From NCBI GenBank assembly GCA_030512295.1, contig JAULSR010000009.1:1178001-1242000 (forward strand): a DNA stretch of 64,000 nt, written 5' to 3'. This DNA comes from Bombardia bombarda. Lineage: Eukaryota > Ascomycota > Sordariomycetes > Sordariales > Lasiosphaeriaceae. Below the pieces are notes generated by a model. That model was not told the DNA's origin. It saw only the letters and a program-made list of their open reading frames with translations, and made no database searches. Of the stretch, positions 1-8,757 are shown in pieces. Both the position numbers and the translations under genes were made by a program. Positions within the stretch are counted from its first letter, which is position 1; each line of letters starts with the position of its first letter.

Positions 1-277
1 ATGTATACTCACAAAACTGAGGCGGAGAAGGGCTTCGTGGTCTCTCGAGCAGGCTGAGCTGCACCAACGGTTGATAGTAGATGTACGAGTAAGGCTGCCA
101 TTTGCCCTTGTAGTCGCCATCTGTGATCTGAGGGATGTAATATCTCCTTGCCTCGGATGCAACCTTGAGAGGCTTTGGTGGCTTTGGTGGCTTTAGAGGC
201 TTTGGTGGCTTTGGTGGCTTTGACGACGACTTGGAAGGCTTTGGCTTTGACGACGACTTGGAACTTCCAGAAGGCAT
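1..277 (-). CDS. Hypothetical Lys/Pro/Ser-rich protein, 5' end of gene, cut by window edge
   Basis: Reading leftward from the ATG at 277 the frame stays open to the window edge, about 92 codons. The start is MPSGSSKSSSKPK, then a tandem PPKPLK-type tract (about residues 18-38), then non-repetitive sequence containing ARRYYIPQITDGDYKGKW and LVQLSLLERPRSPSPPQ. The last bases before the edge include GTGAGT, which could be an intron donor, so the gene may be spliced. The promoter side (300-870) is the tandem module found upstream of many ORFs in this window. Family not recognised; the basic low-complexity N-terminus gives no function. Confidence 0.5.
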   Translation of the reverse strand, partial: MPSGSSKSSSKPKPSKSSSKPPKPPKPLKPPKPPKPLKVASEARRYYIPQITDGDYKGKWQPYSYIYYQPLVQLSLLERPRSPSPPQFCEYT

Positions 278-299
278 TGTGATGTCAATGAAGAGAGGT

Positions 300-870
300 C
301 AAGTGAATATGCTTATCCAACGAGGCTAGCTGACGGCGCGTGTTGTAATAAAGTGGGAGTATGTGGATTGGAAAGATTGAGGATAGATATAAGTTGAGCG
401 TATTTAGCGTTTTGTAGTCAAGGGTAGTAATAAAGTGGGAGTATGTGGATTGGAAAGATTGAGGATAGACGTAGGTTGAGCGTGTTCAGCGTTGTGGTCG
501 AGGGTGAGATAATGAAGTGGGAGTAGAAAGATTGAGGATGGACGTAGGTTGAGCGTGTTCAGCGTTGTGGTCGAGGGTGAGATAATGAAGTGGGAGTAGA
601 AAGATTGAGGATGGACGTAGGTTGAGCGTGTTCAGCGTTGTGGTCGAGGGTGATAATGAAGTGGGAGTAGAAAGATTGAGGATGGACGTAGGTTGAGCGT
701 GTTCAGCGTTGTGGTCGAGGGTGATAATGAAGTGGGAGTAGAAAGATTGAGGATGGACGTAGGTTGAGCGTGTTCAGCGTTGTGGTCGAGGGTGATAATA
801 AAATGGGAGTATGTGGAGGAAAGATTGAAGATAGATGTAGGTTGAGCGCATTTAACGTCTTATACTCGAA
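300..870. repeat. Tandem array of the shared 5' module
   Basis: About six imperfect 70-75 bp units carry GTGGGAGTAGAAAGATTGAG, GGACGTAGGTTGAGCGTG and TTCAGCGTTGTGGTCGAGGG. They are degenerate copies of the module upstream of other minus-strand genes here (for example 5790-6120, 40505-40856, 43260-43860). The array lies directly upstream of the partial minus-strand gene at 1-277, so it is probably its amplified promoter/leader region. Confidence 0.7.
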
Positions 871-1993
871 GAAGGTGTTATTTTTTTTTATTTTTAAAAA
901 GAGGGTTCTCGCTGACGTTCGAAAATGATTAATAAATGGGTTGTTTATGTTTTTTTTTTTTTTTTTCTTTTTTTTTTTTTTTTCTTTTTTTTTTTTCAAC
1001 ACTCGCAGCTCTGCAGCTCACAGCTCTGCGCTCGCAGCTACCTACTGTGCTGGTCACGTACGTACCGCGCGGAGGGCCCTGTCCCGACGGCGCGGCCGGA
1101 TTCGTGCAGCAGCAACATGAGAGTAAGTTGTTTATGCTTTTTTTTCGGAGGGTAATAAATAAGTTTGTTTATGTTTTTTTTTTTTTTTTTTTTTTTTTTT
1201 TCGGTTAGTGAGAAAGCGGAAACTTGATGGGTTTTCTGACCACACACATCTCGACACGCGCACTCTCTATCGCACACACACACACACACACACACACCAC
1301 TTGCCCAAACGGGAATACTTCACATGCATGTTAGAAAACTGCCTAGCAAGGCGACGGACGGGCAAAGGTCCCCTGCTGCTGTTGGCTGTTGTCGCCCTGT
1401 CGATTTAAGACGATAAACATGACGAGCACCAAGGCACTGAAAGGCGGGCGTGGGTGCAACCATCACGGTGTTGGTTAAAAAGGAGAAAGAAAGGGAAAAA
1501 AACGGAGGTGTCAGATGTGGTCCCGGCTTGCAGCTTCCTATTTATTCTAATGGTTGGTTGTTGTGGCCGCCACGTAGTCGCCACGTAGTCGCCACGTAGT
1601 CGATGCGAGAGGGTGGACTTTGGTATACTGTATTTTTGGCTGCAGCATCCTTTTGAAGCATTCCATTGTTGACATCGTCAATAGCTAACTGAATGAGGCT
1701 CTCACGGGCCGACATCCTCTCAAAATATAAAGATATCAAAATATAAAGCAATTTGGACTAACGTTACAATTGATGAAGTTGTACTAAATTGAACAAAACA
1801 AACATGGTGGTGGTGGACTGGTGGTGGTGGACTGGTGGTGGTGGACTGGCGGTTGTGGAAATTTGGATCCAACCGTGGGGGTAATCCAAGCGTTGGGTAC
1901 GAGCTTCCCAAGACCTGAGACCCCAAGTAAAAGCCGAGATAATGCCTTCCCATTAAGATCCCATCCCATTAAGATCCCATTGAGATTCCGCTT
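871..1993. other. No gene seen; poly-T tracts, (CA)n and GC-rich spacer
   Basis: T-tracts at about 950-995 and 1170-1200 follow the TTGTTTATG end of the shared module. A (CA)12 microsatellite lies at 1273-1297. CGCCACGTAGT is repeated at 1568-1603 and a GGTGGTGGACT repeat at 1805-1852. Short open frames here are low-complexity and unconvincing. 1940-1993, with AGATTCCGCTTTTATTCTCC, resembles the sequence beyond the 3' end of the related gene at 45025 and is probably 3' flank of the next gene. Confidence 0.5.
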
Positions 1994-3691
1994 TTATTCT
2001 CCGTGGCGCCGTTCCTCCTCGTCCAGACAAGCCTGCCAATAAGCCATCTTCTCCGCTTGGACCCTCACCTGCTCAGCGTACCCCGCTTGCACATAGGCCA
2101 TCTCCTGCTGCTGCTGGGCTATCCCTTGCTGCTGGGCCACAAAACGCTCTGCCATCTCCCGCTGCTGGGCCATCTTTTGCTGCTGGGCCACAAAACGCTC
2201 TGCCTGCTCCCGCTGCTGGGCTATCTCTTGCTGCTGGGCCATCTTTTGTTGCTGGGCTAGCTGGGCCATTTCTTGCTGCTGGGCCAGCTGGGCCAGCTGG
2301 GCCATCTCCTGCTGCTGGGCCTCAAATCGCTCTGCCTGCTCCCGCTGCTGGGCCATCTCCTGCTGCTGGGCCACAAAACGCTCTGCCTGCTCCCGCTGCT
2401 GGGCCATCTTTTGCTGCTGGACCGTCTTCTGCTGCTGGGCCATCTTTTGCTGCTGGGCCAGCTGGGCCAGCTGGGCCATCTCTTGCTGCTGGGCCATCAT
2501 CTCCTGCTGCTGGGCCATCTCTTGTTGCTGGGCCATAAAACGCTCTGCCTGCTCCCGCTGCTGGGCTATCTCTTGCTGCTGGGCCATCTTTTGTTGCTGG
2601 GCTAGCTGGGCCATTTCTTGCTGCTGGGCCATCTCCCGCTGCTGGGCCATCTCCTGCTGCTGGGCCTCAAATCGCTCTGCCTGCTCCCGCTGCTGGGCCA
2701 TCTCCTGCTGCTGGGCCACAAAACGCTCTGCCTGCTCCCGCTGCTGGGCCATCTTTTGCTGCTGGACCGTCTTTTGCTGCTGGACCATCTTTTGCTGCTG
2801 GGCCGTCTTTTGCTGCTGGGCCGTCTTTTGCTGCTGGGCCGTCTTTTGCTGCTGGGCTAGCTGGGCTAGCTGGGCCATCTCTTGCTGCTGGGCCATCTTT
2901 TGCTGCTGGGCCTCAAGACACTCTGGCTGCTCCCGCTGCTGGGCCATCTCCTGCGGCTGGGCCTCACATCGCTCTCCCTGCTCCCGCTGCTGGGCCATCT
3001 CCTGCTGCTGGGCCTCAAGACACTCTGGCTGCTCCCGCTGCTGGGCCATCTCTTGCTGCTGGGCCATCTCTTGCTGCTGGGCCATCTTTTGTTGCTGGGC
3101 TAGCTGGGCCATTTCTTGCTGCTGGGCCATCTCCTGCGGCGGCTGGGCCATCTCCCGCTGCTGGGCCTCAAGACACTCTGGCTGCTCCCGCTGCTGGGCC
3201 ATCTCTTGCTGCTGGGCTACCTCCTGCGGCTGGGCCATCTCCCGCTGCTGGGCCATCTCCCGCTGCTGGGCCATCTCCTGCTGCTGGGCCACAAAACGCT
3301 CTGCCTGCTCCCGCTGCTGGGCCACAAAACACTCTGGCTGCTCCCGCTGCTCGGCCCGCTGCTGGGCCTGCCAATTCCCATAGGACTCCTTTACCTCCGT
3401 GGCCCTCCACCGCTGATTGCTCTCCACAAAGCTTTGATATGCGTCAAAGGCCTCCCGAAACCCAAGTGCGTCGCCATCTATCATGCTTCTTGCGGCATCC
3501 GAGAGCCTCTTGCTCTCCGTGCTATACCACGAACACCTGGGGTTCCCACACTCTATTCTCGTTCGTTTCTCTGTGACGCTTTCAGGGAGTAACGACTGGA
3601 TCCGTTCGCAGATTGGTTGTTTGCACAAGAACCATCTATGCCTGTAGATATGCAGTTCGCACCTGTTCCAAAACAGCTCCAAACAGCACAT
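1994..3691 (-). CDS. Met-Cys family protein with huge Gln-rich coiled-coil repeat
   Basis: A single frame of 565 codons with ATG at 3691. Residues 1-55 are Cys/His-rich (MCCLELFWNRCELHIYRH, then CKQPIC and CGNPRCSW), suggesting a small metal-binding or disulfide module. Residues about 60-105 are helical and non-repetitive. From about 110 to 530 the protein is a tandem array of MAQQQE, MAQQRE and REQAERF/CLEAQ units, predicted coiled coil. It closes with a non-repetitive C-terminus (QACLDEEERRHGE). The repeat is a 12-15 bp GCTGCTGGGCCATCT minisatellite, so length is probably variable. Same family as ORFs at 45025, 53296, 54655 and 63475, but repeat-expanded. No known function recognised. The long open frame argues for a real gene; a neutral repeat that happens to stay open cannot be excluded. 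Confidence 0.6.
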   Translation of the reverse strand: MCCLELFWNRCELHIYRHRWFLCKQPICERIQSLLPESVTEKRTRIECGNPRCSWYSTESKRLSDAARSMIDGDALGFREAFDAYQSFVESNQRWRATEVKESYGNWQAQQRAEQREQPECFVAQQREQAERFVAQQQEMAQQREMAQQREMAQPQEVAQQQEMAQQREQPECLEAQQREMAQPPQEMAQQQEMAQLAQQQKMAQQQEMAQQQEMAQQREQPECLEAQQQEMAQQREQGERCEAQPQEMAQQREQPECLEAQQQKMAQQQEMAQLAQLAQQQKTAQQQKTAQQQKTAQQQKMVQQQKTVQQQKMAQQREQAERFVAQQQEMAQQREQAERFEAQQQEMAQQREMAQQQEMAQLAQQQKMAQQQEIAQQREQAERFMAQQQEMAQQQEMMAQQQEMAQLAQLAQQQKMAQQQKTVQQQKMAQQREQAERFVAQQQEMAQQREQAERFEAQQQEMAQLAQLAQQQEMAQLAQQQKMAQQQEIAQQREQAERFVAQQQKMAQQREMAERFVAQQQGIAQQQQEMAYVQAGYAEQVRVQAEKMAYWQACLDEEERRHGE

Positions 3692-3699
3692 GGTTGTGG

Positions 3700-4050
3700 T
3701 ACGATGTATGGCCGGCGAGTGGGAGTTTCGAGTGGGAGTTTCGAGTGGGAGTTTCGAGTGGGAGTTTCGAAAGTGGTAATTGAGGAGGAGGTCGAAAGCT
3801 TGAATACAAGTAACTCAAATATCGACGTTTTTGGATTTAATTGTGCGGCGTAGGCTGGTTGAGCGTGTTGAGCGTGTTGAGCGTGTTGAGCGTGTTCAGC
3901 GTGTTGAGCGTGTTGAGCGTGTTCAGCGTGTTGAGCGTGTTGAGCGTGTTCAGCGTTTTGTGGTTCGAGGGCAACAATAAAAGTGGGAGAGAGTATGTGG
4001 ATTGGAAAAGATTGAGGACAGATACGTTTTGCAGTCGAAGGTGTAAACTG
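3700..4050 (-). promoter_or_regulatory. Shared 5' module of the Met-Cys gene, with GTTGAGCGT expansion
   Basis: Upstream of the ATG at 3691. It contains four copies of GTGGGAGTTTCGA (3719-3770), then about eleven copies of a 9-10 bp GAGCGTGTTGAGC unit (3858-3955), a TTTTGTGGTTCGAGGG box, and GTATGTGGATTGGAAAAGATTG. The order matches the modules upstream of the other minus-strand family members. Confidence 0.5.
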
Positions 4051-4061
4051 TAAACCTAGAC

Positions 4062-4215
4062 AGACCCACCTAGCCCTATGGTCACACAGGGTGCGCCAAA
4101 TCCCCCCCCCCCCCCCCCCCCTACAAGGGATCCGGGTTCATTTTCCTACCTACACAGTACAGTACACATAGCCGCCCCCCCAGATGGCTTCTGCCCTGGA
4201 TCCTTTCTCCTTTCA
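4062..4215 (+). repeat. Dispersed promoter-like segment, inverted relative of 14283-14410
   Basis: Shares GACCCACCT, ACACAGGGTGCGCCA, GGTTCATTTTCCTACCTACA and GCCCTGGAT in the same order with the reverse complement of 14283-14410. A C18 homopolymer (about 4102-4120) replaces a short stretch in the other copy. Near 14.3 kb the copy lies upstream of a minus-strand gene; here no convincing gene follows. Confidence 0.55.
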
Positions 4216-4240
4216 AATGTCCCGGCATATCTATCGCTCT

Positions 4241-4294
4241 CCAATGCTATAAAAGGTTCCAATGCTATAAAAGGTTCCAATGCTATAAAAGGTT
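4241..4294 (+). promoter_or_regulatory. Three tandem TATA boxes
   Basis: Three exact head-to-tail copies of an 18-bp unit CCAATGCTATAAAAGGTT, each with a CCAAT-like element and a consensus TATAAAAG. They follow the promoter-like segment at 4062-4215. No downstream gene is evident on the plus strand. Confidence 0.45.
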
Positions 4295-4654
4295 GGTCAC
4301 GATGAACTGAACCTTGTGGAATGATGAATGCCCCCCCGTCCTTTCCTTCGTCCCATCACGAATTCCTCTCCGCAACGCCATCTCGACAAACCACCCGACT
4401 GAACCCGCCCGGGGGTGGGGCCCTTCCCTGAGGTGCCGGGCTGGCTTGCCTGGCTCGTGAGGAGGAAGGCTGGCTGGCTGACGTATTCCCGGTGGCTTGC
4501 AGACAATGAACAGCTGACAGCTGGCACGGTGCCGCCCCTGAAACGCCAGAGATATATATGCCCGTGATAGTTAGTTGGCCCCGTTGGTGCTGATGCGGGC
4601 GGGCAGATGATTAGGCATTTGCTCAGTCCTTGCCACCCACCCCCCTCCATCAAA

Positions 4655-4812
4655 GCTCCGAGTTCGGTCTCGCGTTGGAATCTCGTTGACGTTGTTCAGG
4701 GGGGGGGCTACTACCATCAGATAACGCCTTCCTTTGGCAGGTTTCGCGATTGCAAGAGATCCATTTATGAGAGTTGATATGTGCTTTGCATCCGCTGGGG
4801 GGGACAGCATTA
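4655..4812 (-). pseudogene. Broken N-terminal fragment of a Met-Cys family gene
   Basis: On the minus strand one frame reads GCKAHINSHKWISCNRETC, which aligns with RCELHIYRHRWFLCKQPIC of the 1994-3691 protein (conserved C, HI, H, W, C, C). The expected ATG-TGC start is degraded to GTGTAATG and a C7 run lies at the junction. The shared 5' module follows on its upstream side (4810-5000). A decayed family member; similarity judged by eye. Confidence 0.4.
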
Positions 4813-5000
4813 CACTGAGTGGGAGTTTTGAGTTGAAGGTGGGGAGTATATGGATTGGAAGATTAAAGATTAAAGATAGAGTTGAGCGTGTTCAGCGTTT
4901 TATAGTCGAAGGTGTTTTCTTTTTTGGGGGGATAAGTTGTTTATGTTTTTTTTTTTTTTTAAAAAAGGTTTCTCGCTGACGCACGAAAATGACTCATAAA
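4810..5000 (-). promoter_or_regulatory. Shared 5' module copy
   Basis: On the plus strand it reads GAGTGGGAGTTTTGAGTTGA, TATGGATTGGAAGATT, GTTGAGCGTGTTCAGCG, TTTTATAGTCGAAGGTGTT, a T-tract and TTTCTCGCTGACG. On the minus strand this gives a CTATAAAACGC box facing the degraded fragment at 4655-4812. Confidence 0.55.
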
Positions 5001-5014
5001 TAATTACTAGATAA

Positions 5015-5190
5015 GTTGTTTATTGTTTTCTGGCAGGAACGGATGACGCATGAGGGCATTCCTGCGGTGTTGAGTGCTTGCGCCAACTGGCAGCAGAAAA
5101 AAGAGGCAGCAGAAAAAAGAGGCAGCAGAAAAAAGAGGCAGCAGAAAAAAGAGGCAGCAGAAAAAAGAGGCAGCAGAAAAAAGACGACGC
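5015..5190. repeat. Segmental duplicate A with a 16-bp minisatellite
   Basis: TTGTTTATTGTTTTCTGGCA, GGAACGGATGACG, then CAGCAGAAAAAAGAGG six times. Nearly the same sequence occurs at 6158-6347, which carries an extra ATTGCTGGCGCGCGC. Both copies lie just beyond a shared 5' module, so module and flank were duplicated together. Confidence 0.7.
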
Positions 5191-5261
5191 CAGTCATGTC
5201 TCCATCAGCCGCTGTCCAAGTCATCCCAGGCGCAGTGTTGTCTGCGTCCTTGCCCTTCTAA

Positions 5262-5423
5262 ATTGCACGTTTCTCTAAGGAGCTAAGTACCAAGCCGTTA
5301 CTCCCTATACCCTCCATAATCCCAGCCTCGTCCATATTATACCTATTGGTAGGATTAACAGTTTGAACAATAGAATCGGTTAAACGTTGGAACTAAATAG
5401 TAATTACCTTAAACGGTTGCGCT
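5262..5423 (-). pseudogene. Out-of-frame pogo/Fot1 DDE fragment beyond the stop of the next ORF
   Basis: Beyond the stop at 5424 the minus strand still encodes pogo transposase pieces in shifted frames: KRNRLIDS right after the stop, and YNMDEAGIMEG.GSNGLVL with the first catalytic Asp of the DDE domain, ending SLEKRAI. Homology stops at GTGCAATTTA. The copy at 38980-39177 stops at the same place, so this is a shared deletion, not independent truncation. Confidence 0.6.
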
Positions 5424-5768
5424 TTAGCGTGCAATCTCTGGGTGCCTCTGAATAAACTTCCTAGCCCATGTCTTTCCTAGCTTCTGCTTCTCATCTGTAA
5501 TGCCAAGTATTTGGCTACCGAATTCGCGGATCTGAACGTGCGTAGGATGATGGCCATGCTCTTGATGGGCTCTAACCCAAGTGACTACGTCTTGCTCCTG
5601 GGTTGGAGAAAGACGTTGCTTGCTCGGGACAACTCTCTTAGAGCGTTTGATATGGCCGTAGAGGGTGGTATGAGGGATACCCCAGTCAAGGGCGGCCTGG
5701 CGGATAGATACACCCCCAGCAATAGCATCGAGGGCCTTATTAAAGTCGTCATTGGTATATCGAACCAT
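5424..5768 (-). CDS. Stand-alone pogo-type DNA-binding protein (psq HTH plus CENP-B-type HTH)
   Basis: An ORF of 114 codons from ATG at 5768 (MVRYTNDDFNKALDAIAGG). Residues 1-50 are a pipsqueak-type helix-turn-helix (IRQAALDWGIPHTTL). Residues about 55-114 match the CENP-B/Tc5 N-terminal HTH of pogo/Fot1 transposases (QRLSPTQEQDVVTWV, LGKTWARKFIQRHPEIAR). It ends in TAA immediately after HPEIAR, before the catalytic domain. Complete Fot1-like transposases run to about 450-550 residues, so this is a DNA-binding module only. ORFs at 39178, 40026 and 42903 end at the homologous position. Either defective transposase 5' ends or a retained DNA-binding protein. Confidence 0.65.
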   Translation of the reverse strand: MVRYTNDDFNKALDAIAGGVSIRQAALDWGIPHTTLYGHIKRSKRVVPSKQRLSPTQEQDVVTWVRAHQEHGHHPTHVQIREFGSQILGITDEKQKLGKTWARKFIQRHPEIAR

Positions 5769-5789
5769 TGTTATATGAACAAGCGATTC

Positions 5790-6120
5790 TGAAAATTTGG
5801 TAGTGACCGGAGTAAAATTAATAGAAGAGTTGTACGTTGAAATGGCGGTGTAAGTATGCGGGGTGGCCGGATTTATGTGGCCGGAATGGGTATACCAGAC
5901 GTTACCGATGGATATGTGGTCTTTGTGATACGATATATGGCCCTTCGAAAGTATGGTTGGTGAGTGGGAGTTTGAGTTGAAGGTGGGAGTTTGAGTTGAA
6001 GGTGGGAGTTTGAGTTGAAGGTGGGAGTATGTGGATTGGAAAGATTAAAGATAGATATAAGTTGAGCGTGTTCAGCGTTTTATAGTCGAAGGTGTTTTCT
6101 TTAAAATGACTCATAAATAA
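5790..6120 (-). promoter_or_regulatory. Shared 5' module upstream of the 5424-5768 ORF
   Basis: Reading away from the ORF: a leader conserved with the sister copies (GGTATACCAGACGTTACCGA), TATGTGGTCTTTGTGATACG, three GTGGGAGTTTGAGTTGAAG repeats, GTATGTGGATTGGAAAGATT, then TTCAGCGTTTTATAGTCGAA. On the coding strand the last box is CTATAAAACGC, a plausible TATA element. Confidence 0.6.
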
Positions 6121-6157
6121 TTTTTCTTTTTTTAGGTTTCTCGAAAATAATTACTAG

Positions 6158-6347
6158 ATGTTGTTTATTGTTTTCTGGCAGGAACGGATGACGAGATTGC
6201 TGGCGCGCGCATGAGGGCATTCCTGCGGTGTTGAGTGCTTGCGCTAACTGGCAGCAGAAAAAAGAGGCAGCAGAAAAAAGAGGCAGCAGAAAAAAGAGGC
6301 AGCAGAAAAAAGAGGCAGCAGAAAAAAGAGGCAGCAGAAAAAAGAGG
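6158..6347. repeat. Segmental duplicate B with a 16-bp minisatellite
   Basis: Counterpart of 5015-5190; again six CAGCAGAAAAAAGAGG units. The flank resumes at about 6451 with ACGACGCCAGTCATGTCTC, also present after duplicate A (5193-5212). About 100 bp were inserted between the minisatellite and that flank, and an LTR fragment then lands in the flank. Confidence 0.65.
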
Positions 6348-6471
6348 CTTCCCAGATCAGACATTACATAGTAGGGAAATGCCCGAGCCTTCCCCCAAAG
6401 GAAAGACCCCCAAAGGAACGAATAAAACAACATGTTTCACATATGGAACTCCACGACGCCAGTCATGTCTC

Positions 6472-6559
6472 TGTAAGAGAAGGCAGGTACGCCTGATCAA
6501 GGGGGTCACAATGAAGATAACTGGGAAGGCGAGCAATGAAGATAACTGGGAAGGCGAGC
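6472..6559 (-). mobile_element. Truncated LTR of the Ty3/gypsy family, reverse orientation
   Basis: Starts TGTAAGAGAAGGCAGGTACG, the reverse complement of the 3' end of the LTR at 18844-19078, and runs about 85 bp. It contains a duplicated GAAGATAACTGGGAAGGCGA. The rest of the LTR is missing and no target-site duplication can be assigned. Confidence 0.7.
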
Positions 6560-7225
6560 CTGGGCAGTGCTCTTGCCGAGCCCAGTCTTCTCTTTCATCA
6601 GCGGCGATAGAACTCCCACCCCGGAATTCTTCTCGGCATTGGGAGCCTGCTAGGCACTTGTAGACATCGCAGAACGTGCCGCATTTTGTCAAGGATCTGA
6701 AGACACTAACTCGGCGGCAAAGGCGAACAAGTAAATGCCCCATAACTCCCTTGCCCTTGCTGGCGAGCTTTTGAGAGCTGCCTCTTCCGACAGCGGCAGT
6801 GGGGGATCGGGGATCGGGGATCAGGGATCGGGCAGGATCCTGTCGCTTTCGTCTTCGCTCTTCGCTTATCAGGCAGCGCTGTCAATGATCCCGGCCATGT
6901 CAGGCTCGGTAACCGCTGCCAGCCTCCTTCTTTTGTTGCTGCATGTTGTTGCTGCATGTTGTTGCTGCATTTTGTTGTTGCTGCATTTTGTTGCTGCATC
7001 TTGTTGCTGCTGGTTCCATTGGCTTTCGTTCCGTAGCGTATCGTATGTCGGGTTGTGTGGTGTGGGTGGGGCCAAGCTCAGCCCGTACTGGGCACCCGAA
7101 TCCTTCTAGCCAGCCTGCATTTGATAATTTATCCCTGGATTATTTCTGCTTCGACGCGCCGGCAAATGAGATGGGGGCGTTGGCTCCCAGCCTCCCCTCC
7201 CCGCGTACTCACCTGTTGCCCACAA
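6560..7225. other. No confident gene; GTTGCTGCAT repeat and possible minus-strand exon relic
   Basis: 6600-6743 on the minus strand holds a short non-repetitive frame (SVFRSLTKCGTFCDVYKCLA) that could be an exon relic but has no recognised relative. GGGATCGGG is repeated at 6805-6830. A TTGTTGCTGCAT array lies at 6930-7010. 7030-7225 looks like intergenic or leader sequence of the next gene. Confidence 0.35.
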
Positions 7226-7412
7226 ACAAAGCATCGCGTCTCTTCCAGGTCCGTCTCGTCTCTTCCAGGTCCATCTCGTCTCTTCCAGGTCCGTCTCGTC
7301 TCTTCCAGGTCCCATCTCGTCTCTTCCAGTTCCGTCTCTTCTTACCCACCATCTCTTCTTACCCACCATCTCTTCGTACCCACCATCTCTTCGTACCCAC
7401 CATCTCTTCATA
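7226..7412. repeat. Two leader minisatellites
   Basis: About five units of a 20-bp GTCTCGTCTCTTCCAGGTCC repeat (7235-7325), then four units of a 17-bp CTTCTTACCCACCATCT repeat (7335-7412). Both are pyrimidine-rich and sit just upstream of the ATG at 7457. They may lie in a transcribed leader. Confidence 0.6.
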
Positions 7413-7456
7413 CCCCCCATCGTCATTATTCCTACTTCTGCCTCTTGATCTCCGTC

Positions 7457-8757
7457 ATGGCTGTGCACAAGTCACGACGCAACGCCAGCCAAAAGGCCAC
7501 AGAGGCTATCGCGGCCGGGGCCCGAGTTTCGAAAAACCGCCAGAGTGCCATAAAAATTCCAGCCAGATACAGAGGCTCGAAGAAGAGCCCCAGGCCTCCC
7601 GAGGGCGAGCTCACAGCCCCGAAAGCAAGCCACATCGAGCGCATCGCCAATGCCACCGAGGCCAGGAGCCTTGCAAGGACTGTCGGCCATTCAGACGATC
7701 CAATCCAGGAATTCAATAATTGTATGTTCTTCCTGACTTTCTCTTCCTGACCTTCTTGTCCTGACCTTCTCTTCCTGACCTTCTCTTCCTGGCCTTCTCT
7801 TCCTGACTTTCTCTTCCTGACCTTCTCTTCCTGGCCTTCTCTTCCTGACCTTCTCTTCCCGACCTTCTCTTCCCGACCTTCTCTTCCTGACCTTCTCTGC
7901 CCTCCGGTAGACAGCCAGCTTACCAGCGAACACCAGTGGGAGACAGCCAGAAAGCTCTCCTCATCAAGAGCCTCTTGCTGGGCTTCTCCAGATTCCTCTA
8001 TGTAGGCGGTCGGAACTTGGCGCCGGCAGACCTTCTCGGCTACTATACATTGGGCCTGCCGGCCACGGACCGGGCAGTCTTGCGTGGGACACCACTCCGT
8101 CAGGCGGATGAGGACACGGCGCCACGCGGGACGAGCGAGCCTGCATTCACCCCTACAATGATACATGGAAAAGCCAGATGGCCGCCGAATCTGTATATCG
8201 GCGGCGCCTGCCCGTGCTCCATCAAGATGGACGCTGACGGCCGCGTCGATCTGGAGCACGACCCGTACTGCCTCCGTAGACACTTCACGACGCGGTGGGG
8301 CGTGCTGAGGGTCCAGTCCGAGACCGGATGGGGCCCACCACGGGGGGGCGCCACCGTGCGATGGGCCGATGCGGATATGACAGCCCAAACAAAGGGCAAC
8401 AAGTCCGGTCTCTGGGTTGATCTCAAGCAGGAGAGCCACCTGCGCCGCGCCCACACGGCGAATACGTCCCTGGTCGACCTCATCTCTTCGCCGTGGCTCC
8501 TGCACCGCATCGTCGCCAACTTTGGCGCCCCGCCGTTCACGGAAAATAGCCCTTACAAGTGTTCCTGGTCATTCAGCTTCTGGAGCCAGGAAGACCCCAC
8601 ATGCTATCTGGAGATCATGGAGCACAAGGGCTGGCCCCAGGCGTGCTTTGTCGGTGGGGAAAAGGCCAGCAACGAGGCCCTCCAGCTGCTTGAATGGCTC
8701 GGCGGTGATAACTGCCCGCTTTCATACGACTACACGCCCTGTGGGATACATGCGTGA
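7457..8757 (+). CDS. Hypothetical protein, two exons (7457-7731, 7911-8757)
   Basis: Exon 1 starts at ATG 7457 (MAVHKSRRNASQKATEAIAA), is Lys/Arg/Ala-rich, and ends at a GTATGT donor (7732). Exon 2 follows a GGTAG acceptor (7910). The joined length is 1122 nt, exactly 374 codons with the stop, and the frames match only at this acceptor. Exon 2 encodes a non-repetitive globular region with NLYIGGACPCSIKMDADGRV, LEHDPYCLRRHFTTRWG and WSFSFWSQEDPTCYLEIMEH. The basic N-terminus could be nuclear-targeting. I do not recognise the family. The minisatellite intron is described separately. The opposite strand is also long and open but reads through intron repeats and lacks this structure. Confidence 0.6.
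7738..7900. repeat. Intron minisatellite carrying repeated branch-site motifs
   Basis: About nine to ten imperfect 16-17 bp CTTCCTGACCTTCTCTT units fill nearly all of the 179-bp intron. Each CTGAC matches the fungal branch-site consensus, and the remainder of each unit is a polypyrimidine tract. Confidence 0.65.

Noticed and set aside
7432..8505. Long minus-strand open frame (357 codons) antisense to the two-exon gene
   Set aside because: It reads through the intron minisatellite as repeated charged units and lacks any recognisable domain; the plus-strand model has matched splice sites, consistent phase and a globular exon 2.
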